DNA of 64,000 nucleotides from Geomonas sp. Red32 (GCF_023652955.1 NZ_JAKLOY010000003.1:62001-126000), one strand, 5' to 3'. Numbered from the stretch's first letter, positions 8,279 to 17,446 are shown. Translations and numbers: made by a program. The notes: generated by a model not told the origin, from the letters alone.

Positions 8279-8851
8279 ATGTACAAACCGGCCGGCCTGT
8301 TTCTCTTGGCAGGATGCCTGCTGCTTGTGTTCGCCGCCACTTCGTTTGCCGATCTCTACAAGTACACCGATGCCCGTGGGGTGGTCGTCATTACCGACAA
8401 GCTGGAGTCGGTGCCCGCGAGGTTCCGTTCTTCGGTAAAGGTGATCCGCGACGCCAAGCCTGCCCCGGCCGCCGAACCGGCCGCTGCCGTTGACCAGGGT
8501 GCCCAGCCGGCGGCGGCACCCGCCGCGGAAACGGCGAACGAGGGGAAATTCGCCGAGCTCTGTTCCCGTTTCCCGTGGCTCAAGCCGATTCTCTGGATCG
8601 CCGCAATCGCGGCGGCCTTCGTCTGCCTGACCCAAATCGTCTCGCTCCTTCCCTCGCCGCTTTTGGGAAGGGCCCTCTACATCGCCTTCACTCTGGGCGT
8701 TCTCCTGCTCCTGTACAAATTCGTGGCCGGCAGCATGGCGGAAAACTCCAAGGCGCTCGTCAACGACGCCACCTCGCTGGTCAAGAAGGTCAACGAGCGC
8801 CAGCAGGAGCGGGCTCCCGCCGACCCGAACTCGGTGGAACAGGCGAAATAG
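8279..8851 (+). CDS. Membrane protein with N-terminal DUF4124 domain
   Basis: A 190-aa protein. A signal-like hydrophobic start (LFLLAGCLLLVFAATSFA) is followed by DLYKYTDARGVVVITDKLESVP, typical of DUF4124, a small periplasmic domain of unknown role. An Ala/Pro-rich linker follows, then two or so hydrophobic segments (PILWIAAIAAAFVCLTQIV, ALYIAFTLGVLLLLYKFV) and a charged tail. GGAGGAGGG precedes the ATG at 8279; a further in-frame ATG upstream at 8252 is less likely. The next gene starts 13 bases downstream, so the two are probably co-transcribed. Function unknown. Confidence 0.7.
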   Translation: MYKPAGLFLLAGCLLLVFAATSFADLYKYTDARGVVVITDKLESVPARFRSSVKVIRDAKPAPAAEPAAAVDQGAQPAAAPAAETANEGKFAELCSRFPWLKPILWIAAIAAAFVCLTQIVSLLPSPLLGRALYIAFTLGVLLLLYKFVAGSMAENSKALVNDATSLVKKVNERQQERAPADPNSVEQAK

Positions 8852-8864
8852 TCCGGGAGGAGTC

Positions 8865-9173
8865 ATGCATCTCGTCCAGATCCTCTTGCCTCTCTACGAC
8901 AACGCGGGTCAGCCCTTTCCCCACCACCTGTATCTCCAGATCCGCGACGAGCTCTCCGAGCGCTTCGGCGGGATCACCACCTACATGCGCTCGCCCGCCC
9001 GCGGCCTCTGGAAGGAGCGGCAGGACACCACGGTGCATGACGACATCGTCATCTACGAGGTGATGGTCCGGGAGCTCGATCGCGACTGGTGGCGGGAATA
9101 CCGCGAGATGCTGACGGCGACCTTCCGTCAGGCGGTAATGATCGTGCGGGCGACCGAGGTGGAGCTCCTTTGA
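8865..9173 (+). CDS. Conserved-looking small protein of unknown function
   Basis: A 102-aa soluble protein beginning MHLVQILLPLYDNAGQPFP, with YMRSPARGLWKE in the middle and a helical C-terminus. A ribosome binding site (GGGAGGAG) precedes the ATG, and codon use matches its neighbours, so it is very likely real. The pattern LLPLYDNxGxPFP looks familiar from uncharacterised short proteins of proteobacteria, but I cannot name a family. It follows the DUF4124 gene closely. Confidence 0.65.
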   Translation: MHLVQILLPLYDNAGQPFPHHLYLQIRDELSERFGGITTYMRSPARGLWKERQDTTVHDDIVIYEVMVRELDRDWWREYREMLTATFRQAVMIVRATEVELL

Positions 9174-9251
9174 TTCACCAAGGCCACCCCCGCCCCTGAA
9201 CCCCTGAAGGGGCGAAGGATATCCCGGCCCCTCTCTTTCCTTTTCTCACGG

Positions 9252-10934
9252 CTAATAGCGCTCGAACTCGGTTTCCGGTTCGTGCGGTGTGGTCATCTCG
9301 TAATCTACCCCCACCACTTTCTTGGCCTCGTGGTTGACGGTTTCGCCCGGGACGGCTTTGGTCAGCCTGGGCACTCCCTTCCCCTTGCGCGCGGGCTTGG
9401 CCTTGACGGCCCGGCCGTCGTCGCCGGACTTGAAGAAACTCACGCTCGTCTGCAACTGCTCGGCCTGGCTGGAGAGCTCCTCGGCGGTGGAGGCCATCTC
9501 CTCGGACGCCCCGGCGTTGGCCTGAATGACCTGGTCGAGCTGCTGGATCGCCTTGTTGATCTGCTCGGCGCCGGTGTCCTGCTCCCGGCAGGCCGCGCTG
9601 ATCTCCTGCACCAGTTCGGCGGTCCGCTGGATGTCCGGCACCATCATGGTCAGCAGCTGCCCGGCCTTCTCCGCCACGTCGACGCTGCTCGACGAGAGCT
9701 CGCTGATCTCGGCTGCCGCCTTCTGGCTCCTTTCGGCGAGCTTTCTCACCTCGGAGGCCACCACCGCGAATCCCTTGCCGTGCTCGCCTGCCCGGGCCGC
9801 CTCGATGGCGGCGTTGAGGGCCAGCAGGTTGGTCTGGCGGGCAATCTCTTCGATGATGTTAATCTTGCCGGCGATATCCTTCATCGCCGCCACCGTCTCC
9901 TGGACAGCTTTTCCCCCTTCGATGGCGTCTTTGGCGGACTTCTGGGCGATCTTCTCGGTCTGCAATGCGTTGTCGGCGTTCTGGCGGATGTTGGAGGACA
10001 TCTCTTCCATCGAGGACGAAGCCTCCTCGGCGGCCGCCGCCTGCTCGCTCGCCCCCTGGGAGAGCTCCTCGGCGCCGGAGGAGAGTTGCTGGCTGCCGCT
10101 CGCCACGTTGTCGGAGGCGCTCTTCACCTCGCCCACGATTTCCTTCAGCTTGTCCACCATTTCGTTGAGCGCCGACGCCAGGATTCCCACCTCGTCCTTG
10201 CGGTCAAGGTTGATGCTGTGGGTGAGGTCGCCGTTGGCGACCGCCTGGGCGACCTCGACGCCGCGCCTGAGCGGGATGCTGATCATCCGGGAGATGACGA
10301 TGCCGAGGGCGAGGCCGATCGCCACTCCCCCCGCGATGAGGGCGATCATCATGGTGAGGCTTTCCCGGTAGCGTGCGCCGTTCTCCGCTGCGGCATCCTT
10401 GGCGTTCGCCTCCTTCATCGCCGAGAGCTCGGTCAGCAGGTCGTCCACCACCTTCAGCTTGTCGCGGGCAGCCCCGAAGGAGAGGGCGACCGCTTCGTTA
10501 CTCTGATGTAACGGCTCCCGCGCCGCCAGGTTCATGACCTGATCGTGAAGCTTCAGCCACTCCTCGTTGGCGGCCTCCAGCTTCCTTACCGTTTCCTTTC
10601 CCTTGTCGGTATAAAAGAGCGGCTTGGCCTTTTCCAGCTTGTCGTGGTAGTCCTCCTGCGACTTCTTCGATGCGGCTTGGTACCTCTCCCGCAGCTCCTG
10701 GGTGGTGGCGAGCATGAAGTTCTTCTCTGCCCGCAGGATGTAGAGAAGATCGATGTTGGCGTTGAGGATGTATGAGGTCCCGAGCAACTCCTTCCGGTAC
10801 ATGTCTGAGGCGTTATCGTTAATGGCTCCCATGTCCTTGATGCCGATAGTTCCGACCACCACTGTTATGGCAGAGACCACCATGAATGCCAGTACCAGTT
10901 TGGTGCCCACCTTCAAATCCGAGACCCATCTCAT
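9252..10934 (-). CDS. Methyl-accepting chemotaxis protein with 4-helix-bundle sensor
   Basis: A 560-aa transmembrane chemoreceptor. The order is a membrane helix near residues 12-33, a periplasmic four-helix-bundle-like region of about 155 residues, a second membrane helix near 192-212, a HAMP domain, and a long coiled-coil signalling domain whose hairpin tip ([38 protein letters not shown]) contacts CheA and CheW. The C-terminus ends ETEFERY rather than the NWETF-type CheR/CheB tether. The ligand cannot be read from the sequence. GGAGGAGC precedes the ATG. It is monocistronic in this window. Confidence 0.93.
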   Translation of the reverse strand: MRWVSDLKVGTKLVLAFMVVSAITVVVGTIGIKDMGAINDNASDMYRKELLGTSYILNANIDLLYILRAEKNFMLATTQELRERYQAASKKSQEDYHDKLEKAKPLFYTDKGKETVRKLEAANEEWLKLHDQVMNLAAREPLHQSNEAVALSFGAARDKLKVVDDLLTELSAMKEANAKDAAAENGARYRESLTMMIALIAGGVAIGLALGIVISRMISIPLRRGVEVAQAVANGDLTHSINLDRKDEVGILASALNEMVDKLKEIVGEVKSASDNVASGSQQLSSGAEELSQGASEQAAAAEEASSSMEEMSSNIRQNADNALQTEKIAQKSAKDAIEGGKAVQETVAAMKDIAGKINIIEEIARQTNLLALNAAIEAARAGEHGKGFAVVASEVRKLAERSQKAAAEISELSSSSVDVAEKAGQLLTMMVPDIQRTAELVQEISAACREQDTGAEQINKAIQQLDQVIQANAGASEEMASTAEELSSQAEQLQTSVSFFKSGDDGRAVKAKPARKGKGVPRLTKAVPGETVNHEAKKVVGVDYEMTTPHEPETEFERY

Positions 10935-11289
10935 ATAGCTGCTCCTCCTTGTCCTGCTCGTAAGTCAGTGTCGGCGAACAGTCGGCACGAGTTTTGAGAA
11001 TCCGGGCACGCGGGAAAGATTCACGCGCACTCTGCTATGCCAGCGGATACGTTTCCTTTGACAGTTGATCGTTTTTGATCTTTTCGGAAAAATGCGGCGA
11101 AGATTGAGGAAAAATGACGAGGGGATGACGTATGGCTTGCCGATAGGCTACCGGTAAGGCTTGGAGTGCTGACGCTGAGGCGGGCGCGAGGCCGCGGGGA
11201 GGGCCACCACCACCGGGTTAGGCGCTGGAGGTACTGACGTCCCCTCCCTTGGCAGGAGGGGAACTGACGAGGGGAGAGCGGGGGGGCTA
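10935..11289. other. Intergenic region without a recognised feature
   Basis: This 355-base gap lies between the chemoreceptor start and the end of the response-regulator gene. A small GATC-aaaaac-GATC inverted repeat occurs near 11,070, and the right end is GC-rich. I find no convincing promoter, RNA or short gene; a promoter for the chemoreceptor must lie here but is not obvious. Confidence 0.5.
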
Positions 11290-11967
11290 CTATTTTCCGG
11301 CGGACTCGTACTTGTAGCCGACTCCATAGATGGAATGGATCAGCTCCTGGTCGGGAGCGGCGGCGGAGATCTTCCTGCGGAGCTTCTTGATGTGGCTGTC
11401 GATGGTGCGGTCGCTCACGATCCGCTGGTCGGAGTAGATCCGGTCCATGAGCTGGGTGCGGGAGTAGATCCGTCCGGCGTTCTGGTAGAGGAAATGGAGA
11501 AGCTTGAACTCGACCGCGGTGAGCTCCAGGTCGTGGCCGTTCAAGAGCGCCAGAAAGCGGTCCTGGTCGAGGGTCAGCCCGGAGGGATCGGGGGCGGGAT
11601 GCTCACCGGTCCGCCGGAGCACCGTTTTCACCCGGGCCACCACCTCGCGGGGGCTGAACGGCTTGCAGACGTAGTCGTCGGCGCCGAGCTCCAGGCCGAG
11701 CAGGCGGTCGATCTCTTCGACCCGGGCGGTGATCATGATGATCGGGACCTGGGAAAAGCTCCTGATCTCCTTGCAGATCTCCAGGCCGTCGCGCCCGGGG
11801 AGCATCAGGTCGAGCAGGATGAGGTCCGGCATTCTCTCCCTCACCAGGGGAACGACGCCGGTCCCCTCGGCGATCCAGCTGGTTTCGAACCCGGACTGCC
11901 TGAGGTAGTCCCCCAACAGGCTGGCCAGCTTTTCCTCGTCTTCCACGATCAGTATGTTTGCGTTCAT
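11290..11967 (-). CDS. OmpR/PhoB-family response regulator (BaeR-like)
   Basis: A 225-aa two-domain regulator. The receiver domain begins MNANILIVEDEEK; the phospho-acceptor is Asp53 in LLDLMLPG and the conserved Lys is in YVCKPFSPRE near residue 103. A winged-helix DNA-binding domain follows (LTAVEFKLLHFL, DRTIDSHIKKLRRKI). The start at 11967 is set by the receiver N-terminus; it overlaps the stop of the upstream kinase gene by four bases (ATGA), so the two are translationally coupled. The kinase is its evident partner. The divergent secreted-protein gene at 13.8 kb is a plausible target, by position only. Confidence 0.92.
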   Translation of the reverse strand: MNANILIVEDEEKLASLLGDYLRQSGFETSWIAEGTGVVPLVRERMPDLILLDLMLPGRDGLEICKEIRSFSQVPIIMITARVEEIDRLLGLELGADDYVCKPFSPREVVARVKTVLRRTGEHPAPDPSGLTLDQDRFLALLNGHDLELTAVEFKLLHFLYQNAGRIYSRTQLMDRIYSDQRIVSDRTIDSHIKKLRRKISAAAPDQELIHSIYGVGYKYESAGK

Positions 11968-13562
11968 CCCCTGCTCCCGGCCCGCGGCAGTTCGATCCTG
12001 ATCAGAATGCCGCCCATTGACGAGGGGTGGGCGGTGATGCTCCCCTCGTGCGCCTCGACGATGTTTTTGCAAATGGCGAGTCCCAGCCCCGCTCCGCCCA
12101 GAGAGCGGTTGCGGGAGCTCTCCACCCGGTAGAGGCGGTCAAAAAGCCTCTCCAGGTCCTCCGGCGGCACCCCCGGTGCGCTGTCCTCGAAGCTGAGCGC
12201 CACCCGGTTGCCATCGTCCTCGAGCCGCACGGCGAGCCTGCCGCCGGCATCGGTGTACTTCAAGGTGTTTTCCAGCAGGTTGTCGAACAGCTGCTGAAGC
12301 CTCCCGGCGTCGGCGAAGAGCGGCAGCTCGCCGGATCCGCCGAAGTCGGCGGTAAGCTCGATATTCTTCTGGTCGAATTCGGATTCGAACGCCTCCACCG
12401 CCTGCTCCAGCATCTCGCGCAGATCGATGAGCTCCTTGCGGTAGGAGAGGGCCCCGATGTCGTAGAGGGAGATCTGGTAGAGGTCCTCGACCAGGCGGCT
12501 TAAGTGCATCACCTCGGCGTGCAGGGAGCGCATCGACTCGGGTCCCCCCGGCCGGATGCCGTCCTGGATCGCCTCGATCTCGCCGCGAAGTATCGAGAGC
12601 GGAGTGCGGAGCTCGTGGGAGATGTCCGCCACCCAGCGGCGGCGTGCCTGTTCGTTGTTCTCCAGGGCGAGGGCCAGGGTGTTGAAATCGCGGGCGAGCT
12701 GCCCCAGTTCGTCCTCCGTCTCCACCTGCACCCGGGTCCCGTACTCGCCGCAGGCCAGCCGGTGCATGGAGGCGGCCAGCCGCCGGATCGGGGAGACCAG
12801 GCGATTGGAGAGGGGGAGCGAGATGACGGCCGACACCAGGAACATGACGGCGGCGATCATCACGAGGGCGACTTTTTGCTGCTTCACGAAGAGGAGCTGG
12901 TGGGTGTCGGTCAGCCGCTGGCGCGGCCGGATGCCGAGGTAGCCGACGGTGCGGCGGGCGCTGACGATCTTCTTGAAGTCCACCTGGCTCTGCAGGAGTC
13001 CGGGAGGGCCGGCGATCTGCCGCCGGGTGGCGTCCAGGAGGAAAACCCGGGTCTCGAAGCGGTGGGCGAACCAGGGCGGGATCTTCCCCGCACTCATGCT
13101 GGCGAACTGGGCGGGGTGGCCGGGACCGTCGGGGTGGCCGGGGTGGCCGGGGTGGCCGGGACGGTCGGGACGGTCGGGACGGCCCCCTTGGCCGGGTTGG
13201 CCGGGTTCACCCGGTTGGCCGTATTGGCCGTATTGGCCGTATTGGCCCGTTTCAGCCGCACGGAGGCGGCGCTGCCTCCTCTCGAAACGTTCCAGCTCGC
13301 TCCCCTCGCGCGGCAGGGTGGAGGCCAGCAGCCTGGGCCAGGCATCGCGGTCCTCCTGGAGAAAATCCCAACTCCCCTCCGCCGTGTAGGTCTGCTCGAG
13401 CACCTCGGAGAGGCGTTCCAGGCGATCCCTCTCGACGGTATTGACGTAGGTGAGGAAGCCGCGCCCGATGCTCCATTGGACGATCAGGAACATGCCGATC
13501 ACCACCGCGCCGGTGGCGGCGAGCATCGCGAAGAACAGGCGGTATTTTATCCTCATCTTCAT
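11964..13562 (-). CDS. Sensor histidine kinase, BaeS-like, with collagen-like periplasmic insert
   Basis: About 532 aa. The N-terminus (KMRIKYRLFFAMLAATGAV, GRGFLTYVNTVERDRLE, LEQTYTAEGSWDFL) follows the BaeS pattern: one membrane helix, a periplasmic sensor, a second helix (VALVMIAAVMFLVSAVISL), HAMP, HisKA with SHELRTPLS near residue 315, and an HATPase with N, G1 (DSAPGVPPEDL) and G2 (GGAGLGLAICK) boxes. Unusual is a run of about 45 residues at 106-150 made of GQY, GxP and DRP triplets, inserted in the periplasmic domain. The start at 13562 is uncertain by a few codons; an upstream GTG at 13583 is possible. Confidence 0.9.
   Translation of the reverse strand: MKMRIKYRLFFAMLAATGAVVIGMFLIVQWSIGRGFLTYVNTVERDRLERLSEVLEQTYTAEGSWDFLQEDRDAWPRLLASTLPREGSELERFERRQRRLRAAETGQYGQYGQYGQPGEPGQPGQGGRPDRPDRPGHPGHPGHPDGPGHPAQFASMSAGKIPPWFAHRFETRVFLLDATRRQIAGPPGLLQSQVDFKKIVSARRTVGYLGIRPRQRLTDTHQLLFVKQQKVALVMIAAVMFLVSAVISLPLSNRLVSPIRRLAASMHRLACGEYGTRVQVETEDELGQLARDFNTLALALENNEQARRRWVADISHELRTPLSILRGEIEAIQDGIRPGGPESMRSLHAEVMHLSRLVEDLYQISLYDIGALSYRKELIDLREMLEQAVEAFESEFDQKNIELTADFGGSGELPLFADAGRLQQLFDNLLENTLKYTDAGGRLAVRLEDDGNRVALSFEDSAPGVPPEDLERLFDRLYRVESSRNRSLGGAGLGLAICKNIVEAHEGSITAHPSSMGGILIRIELPRAGSRG
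13113..13247. repeat. In-frame 9-bp tandem repeats coding a collagen-like run
   Basis: Within the kinase gene, tandem units such as GGCCGTATT (three copies), GGGTGGCCG and GGGACGGTC encode Gly-X-Y-like triplets. Units are multiples of three, so copy-number change would keep the frame. Confidence 0.8.
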
Positions 13563-13801
13563 GAATAACTCTCTGCTTCCCACTTTTACCGTGATCTGTA
13601 TAATGAATACCGAGTCAGCTCCTTTGTAACATACCCAAAGTCAATCCGCTACGGCGTCCTGTCCGGGAAAGGGTAATTCCTCAATTGGTTCACATTTGGT
13701 CCTCAATTCGTTGGTACTTTGGCTCCAGAAACAGGATGTGACTCGGGCAACTATGCCCGGCAAACTAGCAGCGCCGGCCAAGGCCGGGAAGGGGTGAAGA
13801 T

Positions 13802-14383
13802 ATGAAGAAGGTTCTACTGGCAATGGCCATCCTGGTGGTCGCGGGTGCGGCTACCGCCCAGGCAAGAGTCGATCTCAACGTGAACATAGATGTGCCGCTC
13901 GTTCCGGCCCCGCCGCCGGCGGTGGTGGTTCCCGCTCCGGCGCCTCCTCCTCCGGCTCCGGTCTACGCCGCGCCTCCCCAGGTGGTCATCCAGGACGCCC
14001 CCCAGTTCATCTACGCGCCTGAGCTTGGCTACTACGTCGCGGTCGATACCCCCTACAACATCGTCTACGTCAACCGCGCCTATTATCTCTTCAACGGCGG
14101 CTACTGGTACGTCGCTTCCAACTACTGGGGGCCGTGGACCTTCGTGGCACGCAGGGGGCTCCCGATCGGGATCCGCAGGTATCGCTACGAGCAGATCAGG
14201 GCCTACCGCGACCGCGAGTACCGGATCTACCAGCGCGACCGTGACCAGTACCGCGGGACCTGGTACCGCCCGGCGGAGCGCAGGGAGATGCGCGAGCGGG
14301 TGGAGCACCGGGAACACGAGCACCGGGAGCGGATGGAGCACCGGGAGCACGAACGCGAGGAGCGCCGGGATTGGGGGCGCTAG
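13802..14383 (+). CDS. Secreted Pro/Tyr-rich protein with charged C-terminal tail
   Basis: A 193-aa protein with a clear signal peptide (MKKVLLAMAILVVAGAATAQA). The mature part has a Pro/Val/Ala-rich stretch (residues 30-65), a Tyr/Trp-rich core (YYLFNGGYWYVASNYWGPW) like the YXWGXW repeats of secreted proteins, and a tail of about 60 residues rich in Arg, Glu and His (EHREHEHRERMEHREHE). It is likely periplasmic or surface-associated. It is divergent from the BaeSR-like pair with 240 bases between them, so it may be a target of that system; that is inference. No enzyme motif is visible. Confidence 0.75.
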   Translation: MKKVLLAMAILVVAGAATAQARVDLNVNIDVPLVPAPPPAVVVPAPAPPPPAPVYAAPPQVVIQDAPQFIYAPELGYYVAVDTPYNIVYVNRAYYLFNGGYWYVASNYWGPWTFVARRGLPIGIRRYRYEQIRAYRDREYRIYQRDRDQYRGTWYRPAERREMRERVEHREHEHRERMEHREHEREERRDWGR

Positions 14384-14421
14384 CGGCGGCCAAAAAATAA
14401 GGCCACCTTTTTCCTTAACCG

Positions 14422-14486
14422 TGGTATAGTCTATTCTTCATTAGGCAAGGAACCCCATCGGCCTTAACGGCTCTTGGGGTTTTTTG
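14422..14486 (+). promoter_or_regulatory. Extended -10 promoter and terminator-like hairpin in helicase leader
   Basis: TGGTATAGT (14422-14430) fits an extended -10 element without a clear -35. Downstream, AACCCCA (14451-14457) pairs with TGGGGTT (14475-14481), with an inner GCC/GGC stem, and a T run follows to 14485. The hairpin may terminate the 13.8-kb gene, but it also lies inside the probable helicase leader, 35 bases before the GTG start. Confidence 0.5.
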
Positions 14487-14520
14487 TGTACGAGCAAGAA
14501 CAGAAACAATAGGAGAAAGA

Positions 14521-16038
14521 GTGGATTTCGGACAGTTCAATTTGCACCCCCAGATCAAGGCCGGGGTCGAAGCCCTTGGTTTTACCACCCCCACCCCGAT
14601 TCAGGAGCAGGCCATTACGCCGGTCATGGAAGGCAAGGACGTGATGGGGCTGGCCCAGACCGGCACCGGCAAGACGGCTGCCTTCGGGCTGCCCATGCTG
14701 CACCGGCTCATGCAGGGGGCACGCGGGGATTTACGCGCCCTGGTGGTGGCTCCCACCCGCGAGCTGGCGGAGCAGATCAACGAGGCTCTGAACGCGATGG
14801 GTAAGTTTACCCGTCTAAAGAGCGTGTCGGTCTACGGCGGCGTCAATATCAATACCCAGACCAAGAAGCTCAAGGAAAGACCTGAAATCGTGGTGGCATG
14901 CCCGGGACGGCTCCTCGACCACGTGGCTCAGAAGACCATCGACCTCTCGAAGATCGAGATGCTGGTGCTGGACGAGGCCGACCAGATGTTCGACATGGGC
15001 TTTCTTCCGGACGTGAGGAGGATTCTGAGGGTTTTGCCGAGTGCCCGCCAGACCCTGCTTTTCTCGGCCACCATGCCCGACGATATCAAGACCCTTGCCC
15101 ACGAGATCCTCCGCCGCCCGGTCACCGTGCAGGTGAGCAGGATTGCCCCGGCGACCACCGTATCCCATGCCCTCTACCCGGTCTCCCAGCACCTGAAGAC
15201 CCCGCTTTTGCTCGAGCTTTTGCACCACACCGATACCGAGAGCGTGCTGATCTTTACCCGCACCAAGCACCGGGCCAAAAGGGTAGGGGAGCAACTGGAG
15301 AAGGGGGGATACAAGGCCGCCTCCATCCAGGGGAACCTCTCCCAGAACCGCCGCCAGGCCGCCCTGGACGGGTTCCGGGACGGAAGCTACCAGATCCTGG
15401 TGGCGACCGACATCGCCGCGCGCGGGATCGACGTTTCCCAGGTTTCCCACGTCATCAACTATGACATCCCCGACACCCCGGAGGCGTACACCCACCGGAT
15501 CGGGAGAACCGGCCGGGCAGCCAGGACGGGGGACGCCTTCACCCTGGTGACCACCGAGGACGACCTGATGGTGCGGCGGATCGAGAAGATCCTGGGGACG
15601 AAGATCGAGAGACGGCGGGTGGAAGGATTCGACTACACCGTACCGGCTCCCCAGAAGGATGTAGAGTTCGCCCGTCCGCCGCGCGAGCCGCAGCGCAGGA
15701 AGGCAGCCGTGGCCAAGCCGGCCGGTGAGGCCGGAGCAAAGGCAAAGGCACCGTCGGCGGGACGCCGTGACGCAGCCCCGCGGCCGGCAGGCGAGGGGCT
15801 GCAGGGACGCGCAGGCGGGCAGGGTGCGGCCACCGCGGCAACGCCCCAGAGGAGCGCACGGCCGGAGCAGGGTGCAGGGCGCCCGGGACAGGCACACGGC
15901 TCGGCCCGGCCCAGCCAAGGCACCGGCGGCCAGGGAAAGAGTGGGTCCCGGCAGGGGCACCCCTCGGCCCGGCAAGGACAACCGGGCGGCGGGCAGCCTG
16001 CAGCAAAGAAGGGAACCACCCCCCCCCGGCGCGGGTAA
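14521..16038 (+). CDS. rhlE: DEAD-box RNA helicase, RhlE-type
   Basis: A 505-aa ATP-dependent RNA helicase. The Q motif (GFTTPTPIQEQAI), motif I (AQTGTGKT near residue 45), PTREL, the DEAD box (LDEADQMFDMGF), SAT, and the C-terminal helicase motifs (DIAARGIDVSQVSHVINYD, HRIGRTGRA) are all intact. After residue ~390 comes a basic low-complexity tail of about 110 residues rich in Gly, Ala, Gln, Arg and Pro, typical of RNA-binding tails. The start is a GTG with AGGAG five bases upstream. Such helicases assist ribosome assembly and RNA turnover, often at low temperature. Confidence 0.93.
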   Translation: MDFGQFNLHPQIKAGVEALGFTTPTPIQEQAITPVMEGKDVMGLAQTGTGKTAAFGLPMLHRLMQGARGDLRALVVAPTRELAEQINEALNAMGKFTRLKSVSVYGGVNINTQTKKLKERPEIVVACPGRLLDHVAQKTIDLSKIEMLVLDEADQMFDMGFLPDVRRILRVLPSARQTLLFSATMPDDIKTLAHEILRRPVTVQVSRIAPATTVSHALYPVSQHLKTPLLLELLHHTDTESVLIFTRTKHRAKRVGEQLEKGGYKAASIQGNLSQNRRQAALDGFRDGSYQILVATDIAARGIDVSQVSHVINYDIPDTPEAYTHRIGRTGRAARTGDAFTLVTTEDDLMVRRIEKILGTKIERRRVEGFDYTVPAPQKDVEFARPPREPQRRKAAVAKPAGEAGAKAKAPSAGRRDAAPRPAGEGLQGRAGGQGAATAATPQRSARPEQGAGRPGQAHGSARPSQGTGGQGKSGSRQGHPSARQGQPGGGQPAAKKGTTPPRRG

Positions 16039-16058
16039 GGGGTCATCAACTGAAAAAG

Positions 16059-16090
16059 AAAAAGGCCAACTCGTCGGAGTTGGCCTTTTT
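16059..16090. terminator. Bidirectional intrinsic terminator
   Basis: AAAAAGGCCAACTC and GAGTTGGCCTTTTT form a near-perfect stem with a four-base loop between the convergent helicase and desulfoferrodoxin genes. Confidence 0.92.
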
Positions 16091-16151
16091 ACTTTTGTCT
16101 CCCCTGCGTTCCCTCCCCTTCAAGGGGAGGGACAGGGTGTGGATGGGGTGA

Positions 16152-16526
16152 TTACGCCTGCCACTGACCGTGAAGGGTGCAGTACTCGCGGGCGGTTACC
16201 TTGTCGGCGGTGACGTTGAAGGTCGCCTCCGGGGCATCCCCGGGGTTCAACTGGGCGCGGTAGATCTTGCCGTCGGCGATCAGCTCGATCCATTCGATAT
16301 AGTGGACGGCCTCCATCGGATGGGGGACGCTGCCGACCTTGACGGTGATGGTGCCGTTCCCTTTCTCGATCACCGGGACGTGCTTCTCTTTGGAGGCTTC
16401 GACCGTGTTGGCGGTCTGAAGGGTCATGGGGCTTCCGCAGCAGACGAGCTCACCTGCGCCTGCGTGGAAGACTTCAACGATATTGCCGCAACTCTCACAT
16501 TTGTAGATCTCTAATGCCTGTGCCAT
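16152..16526 (-). CDS. dfx: Desulfoferrodoxin (two-centre superoxide reductase)
   Basis: A 124-aa non-haem iron enzyme that reduces superoxide to peroxide without making oxygen. Centre I is the desulforedoxin-like FeCys4 site: Cys10, Cys13, Cys29 and Cys30. Centre II has His49, His69, His75, Cys116 and His119 as iron ligands, and the catalytic Glu47-Lys48 pair directly before His49. Every expected ligand is present and the length is normal. Two-centre enzymes are typical of anaerobic Deltaproteobacteria. AAGGAGGGAG precedes the ATG. The envelope-protein gene upstream starts at 17294 and ends 21 bases before this gene, so they may be co-transcribed. Confidence 0.96.
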   Translation of the reverse strand: MAQALEIYKCESCGNIVEVFHAGAGELVCCGSPMTLQTANTVEASKEKHVPVIEKGNGTITVKVGSVPHPMEAVHYIEWIELIADGKIYRAQLNPGDAPEATFNVTADKVTAREYCTLHGQWQA

Positions 16527-16547
16527 TTACTCCCTCCTTTTTGATTT

Positions 16548-17294
16548 CTACTTAAGCCAGCCCACCAGGTTGGTGGCCAGTGCCATGTTGCCGTCAATGA
16601 ACTTGTTCTGGAAGATAGCGTCGTCGCCGAAGACCAGGAAGCCTCCCTTGCCGACTTCGCCCGCCATCGCGACTCCGAAGCTTGCGGTCTCGTCCGGGTG
16701 CTGGATCTTGTCCCGGTGGAGATCGATCCACGCCTTCGGGCTCGTGGAGGCGACGATCCGGCTACGGCTGCTCACCGTTCTCAGCCCCCAGACGCCGTAG
16801 AGGCTGAATTCCTTGATCCCCTTCATCACCGGGTGGTCGCCCATCCGGGTGGAGCGGAAATCCTGGGGGTTGCCGGCGATCACGTTTTCGTTCTCGCGGA
16901 TCACCCCGTTGGTGTAGTCGATGCCGAGGCTGTCCAAGAGCGAGGCGAGCGGAGGGGCGATATGGAGCATCACCGCCAGTTTTCCACCCCGTGCCATGAA
17001 GCGCTGCACCGCCTCCACCTCTTCGGGCTGCAGCGGCGCGAAGGCCCCCGAGATGATCAGGGCATCGATGCCGTCCAGGCTGGCGTCGCTGATCTTCCGG
17101 TCGAGGGCGGAAACTTTCGCTCCCCGGGTCCGGAGGGCCTCGGCGAGTTTGGAGAGCTGGAGCGGGCCGGCATCCCCGATGATGAAGCGCTCCCCGTGGC
17201 CGTTGTCGAAGGCGACGTGCTGCGCCATGGCCGCTTGGGCAGTGAAGAGGGTGGCAACCAAAACTACAGAAAGACAATACATTACACGATTCAT
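16548..17294 (-). CDS. Secreted protein with GldG/DUF4350-like fold
   Basis: A 248-aa exported protein: signal peptide CLSVVLVATLFTAQAAMA, then a domain with FDNGHGERFIIGDAGPL, DALIISGAFAPLQPEEVEAVQRFMARGGKLAVML and GGFLVFGDDAIFQN. The pattern is that of class I glutamine-amidotransferase-like domains seen in DUF4350 and GldG-type proteins, but there is no nucleophilic cysteine at the elbow, so it is probably not enzymatic. The start at 17294 is favoured by a GGGGGAA ribosome site. The gene lies just upstream of desulfoferrodoxin on the same strand. Role unknown. Confidence 0.7.
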   Translation of the reverse strand: MNRVMYCLSVVLVATLFTAQAAMAQHVAFDNGHGERFIIGDAGPLQLSKLAEALRTRGAKVSALDRKISDASLDGIDALIISGAFAPLQPEEVEAVQRFMARGGKLAVMLHIAPPLASLLDSLGIDYTNGVIRENENVIAGNPQDFRSTRMGDHPVMKGIKEFSLYGVWGLRTVSSRSRIVASTSPKAWIDLHRDKIQHPDETASFGVAMAGEVGKGGFLVFGDDAIFQNKFIDGNMALATNLVGWLK

Positions 17295-17416
17295 CTGCTT
17301 CCCCCGCATCTCAAATTTTAAATAGGACCATTATGGTCGTGTTTGTCATATACCAGCAATCCCGGGAGAGCGCAACAGATTATACCAGATTTTGGGAAAC
17401 ATTTTTCTTGCCGTCG

Positions 17417-17446
17417 TTGACAGAGAGGCGAAGGCCGATGTATTAC
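17417..17446 (+). promoter_or_regulatory. Possible sigma-70-type promoter
   Basis: TTGACA (17417-17422) and TATTAC (17441-17446) with an 18-base spacer, 40 bases before the Dabb-domain gene. Confidence 0.5.

Noticed and set aside
7351..8493. 380-codon frame overlapping metF
   Set aside because: Arg/Gly/Pro-rich shadow in another frame of a high-GC gene, with no domain content. Many similar shadows exist and were left out.
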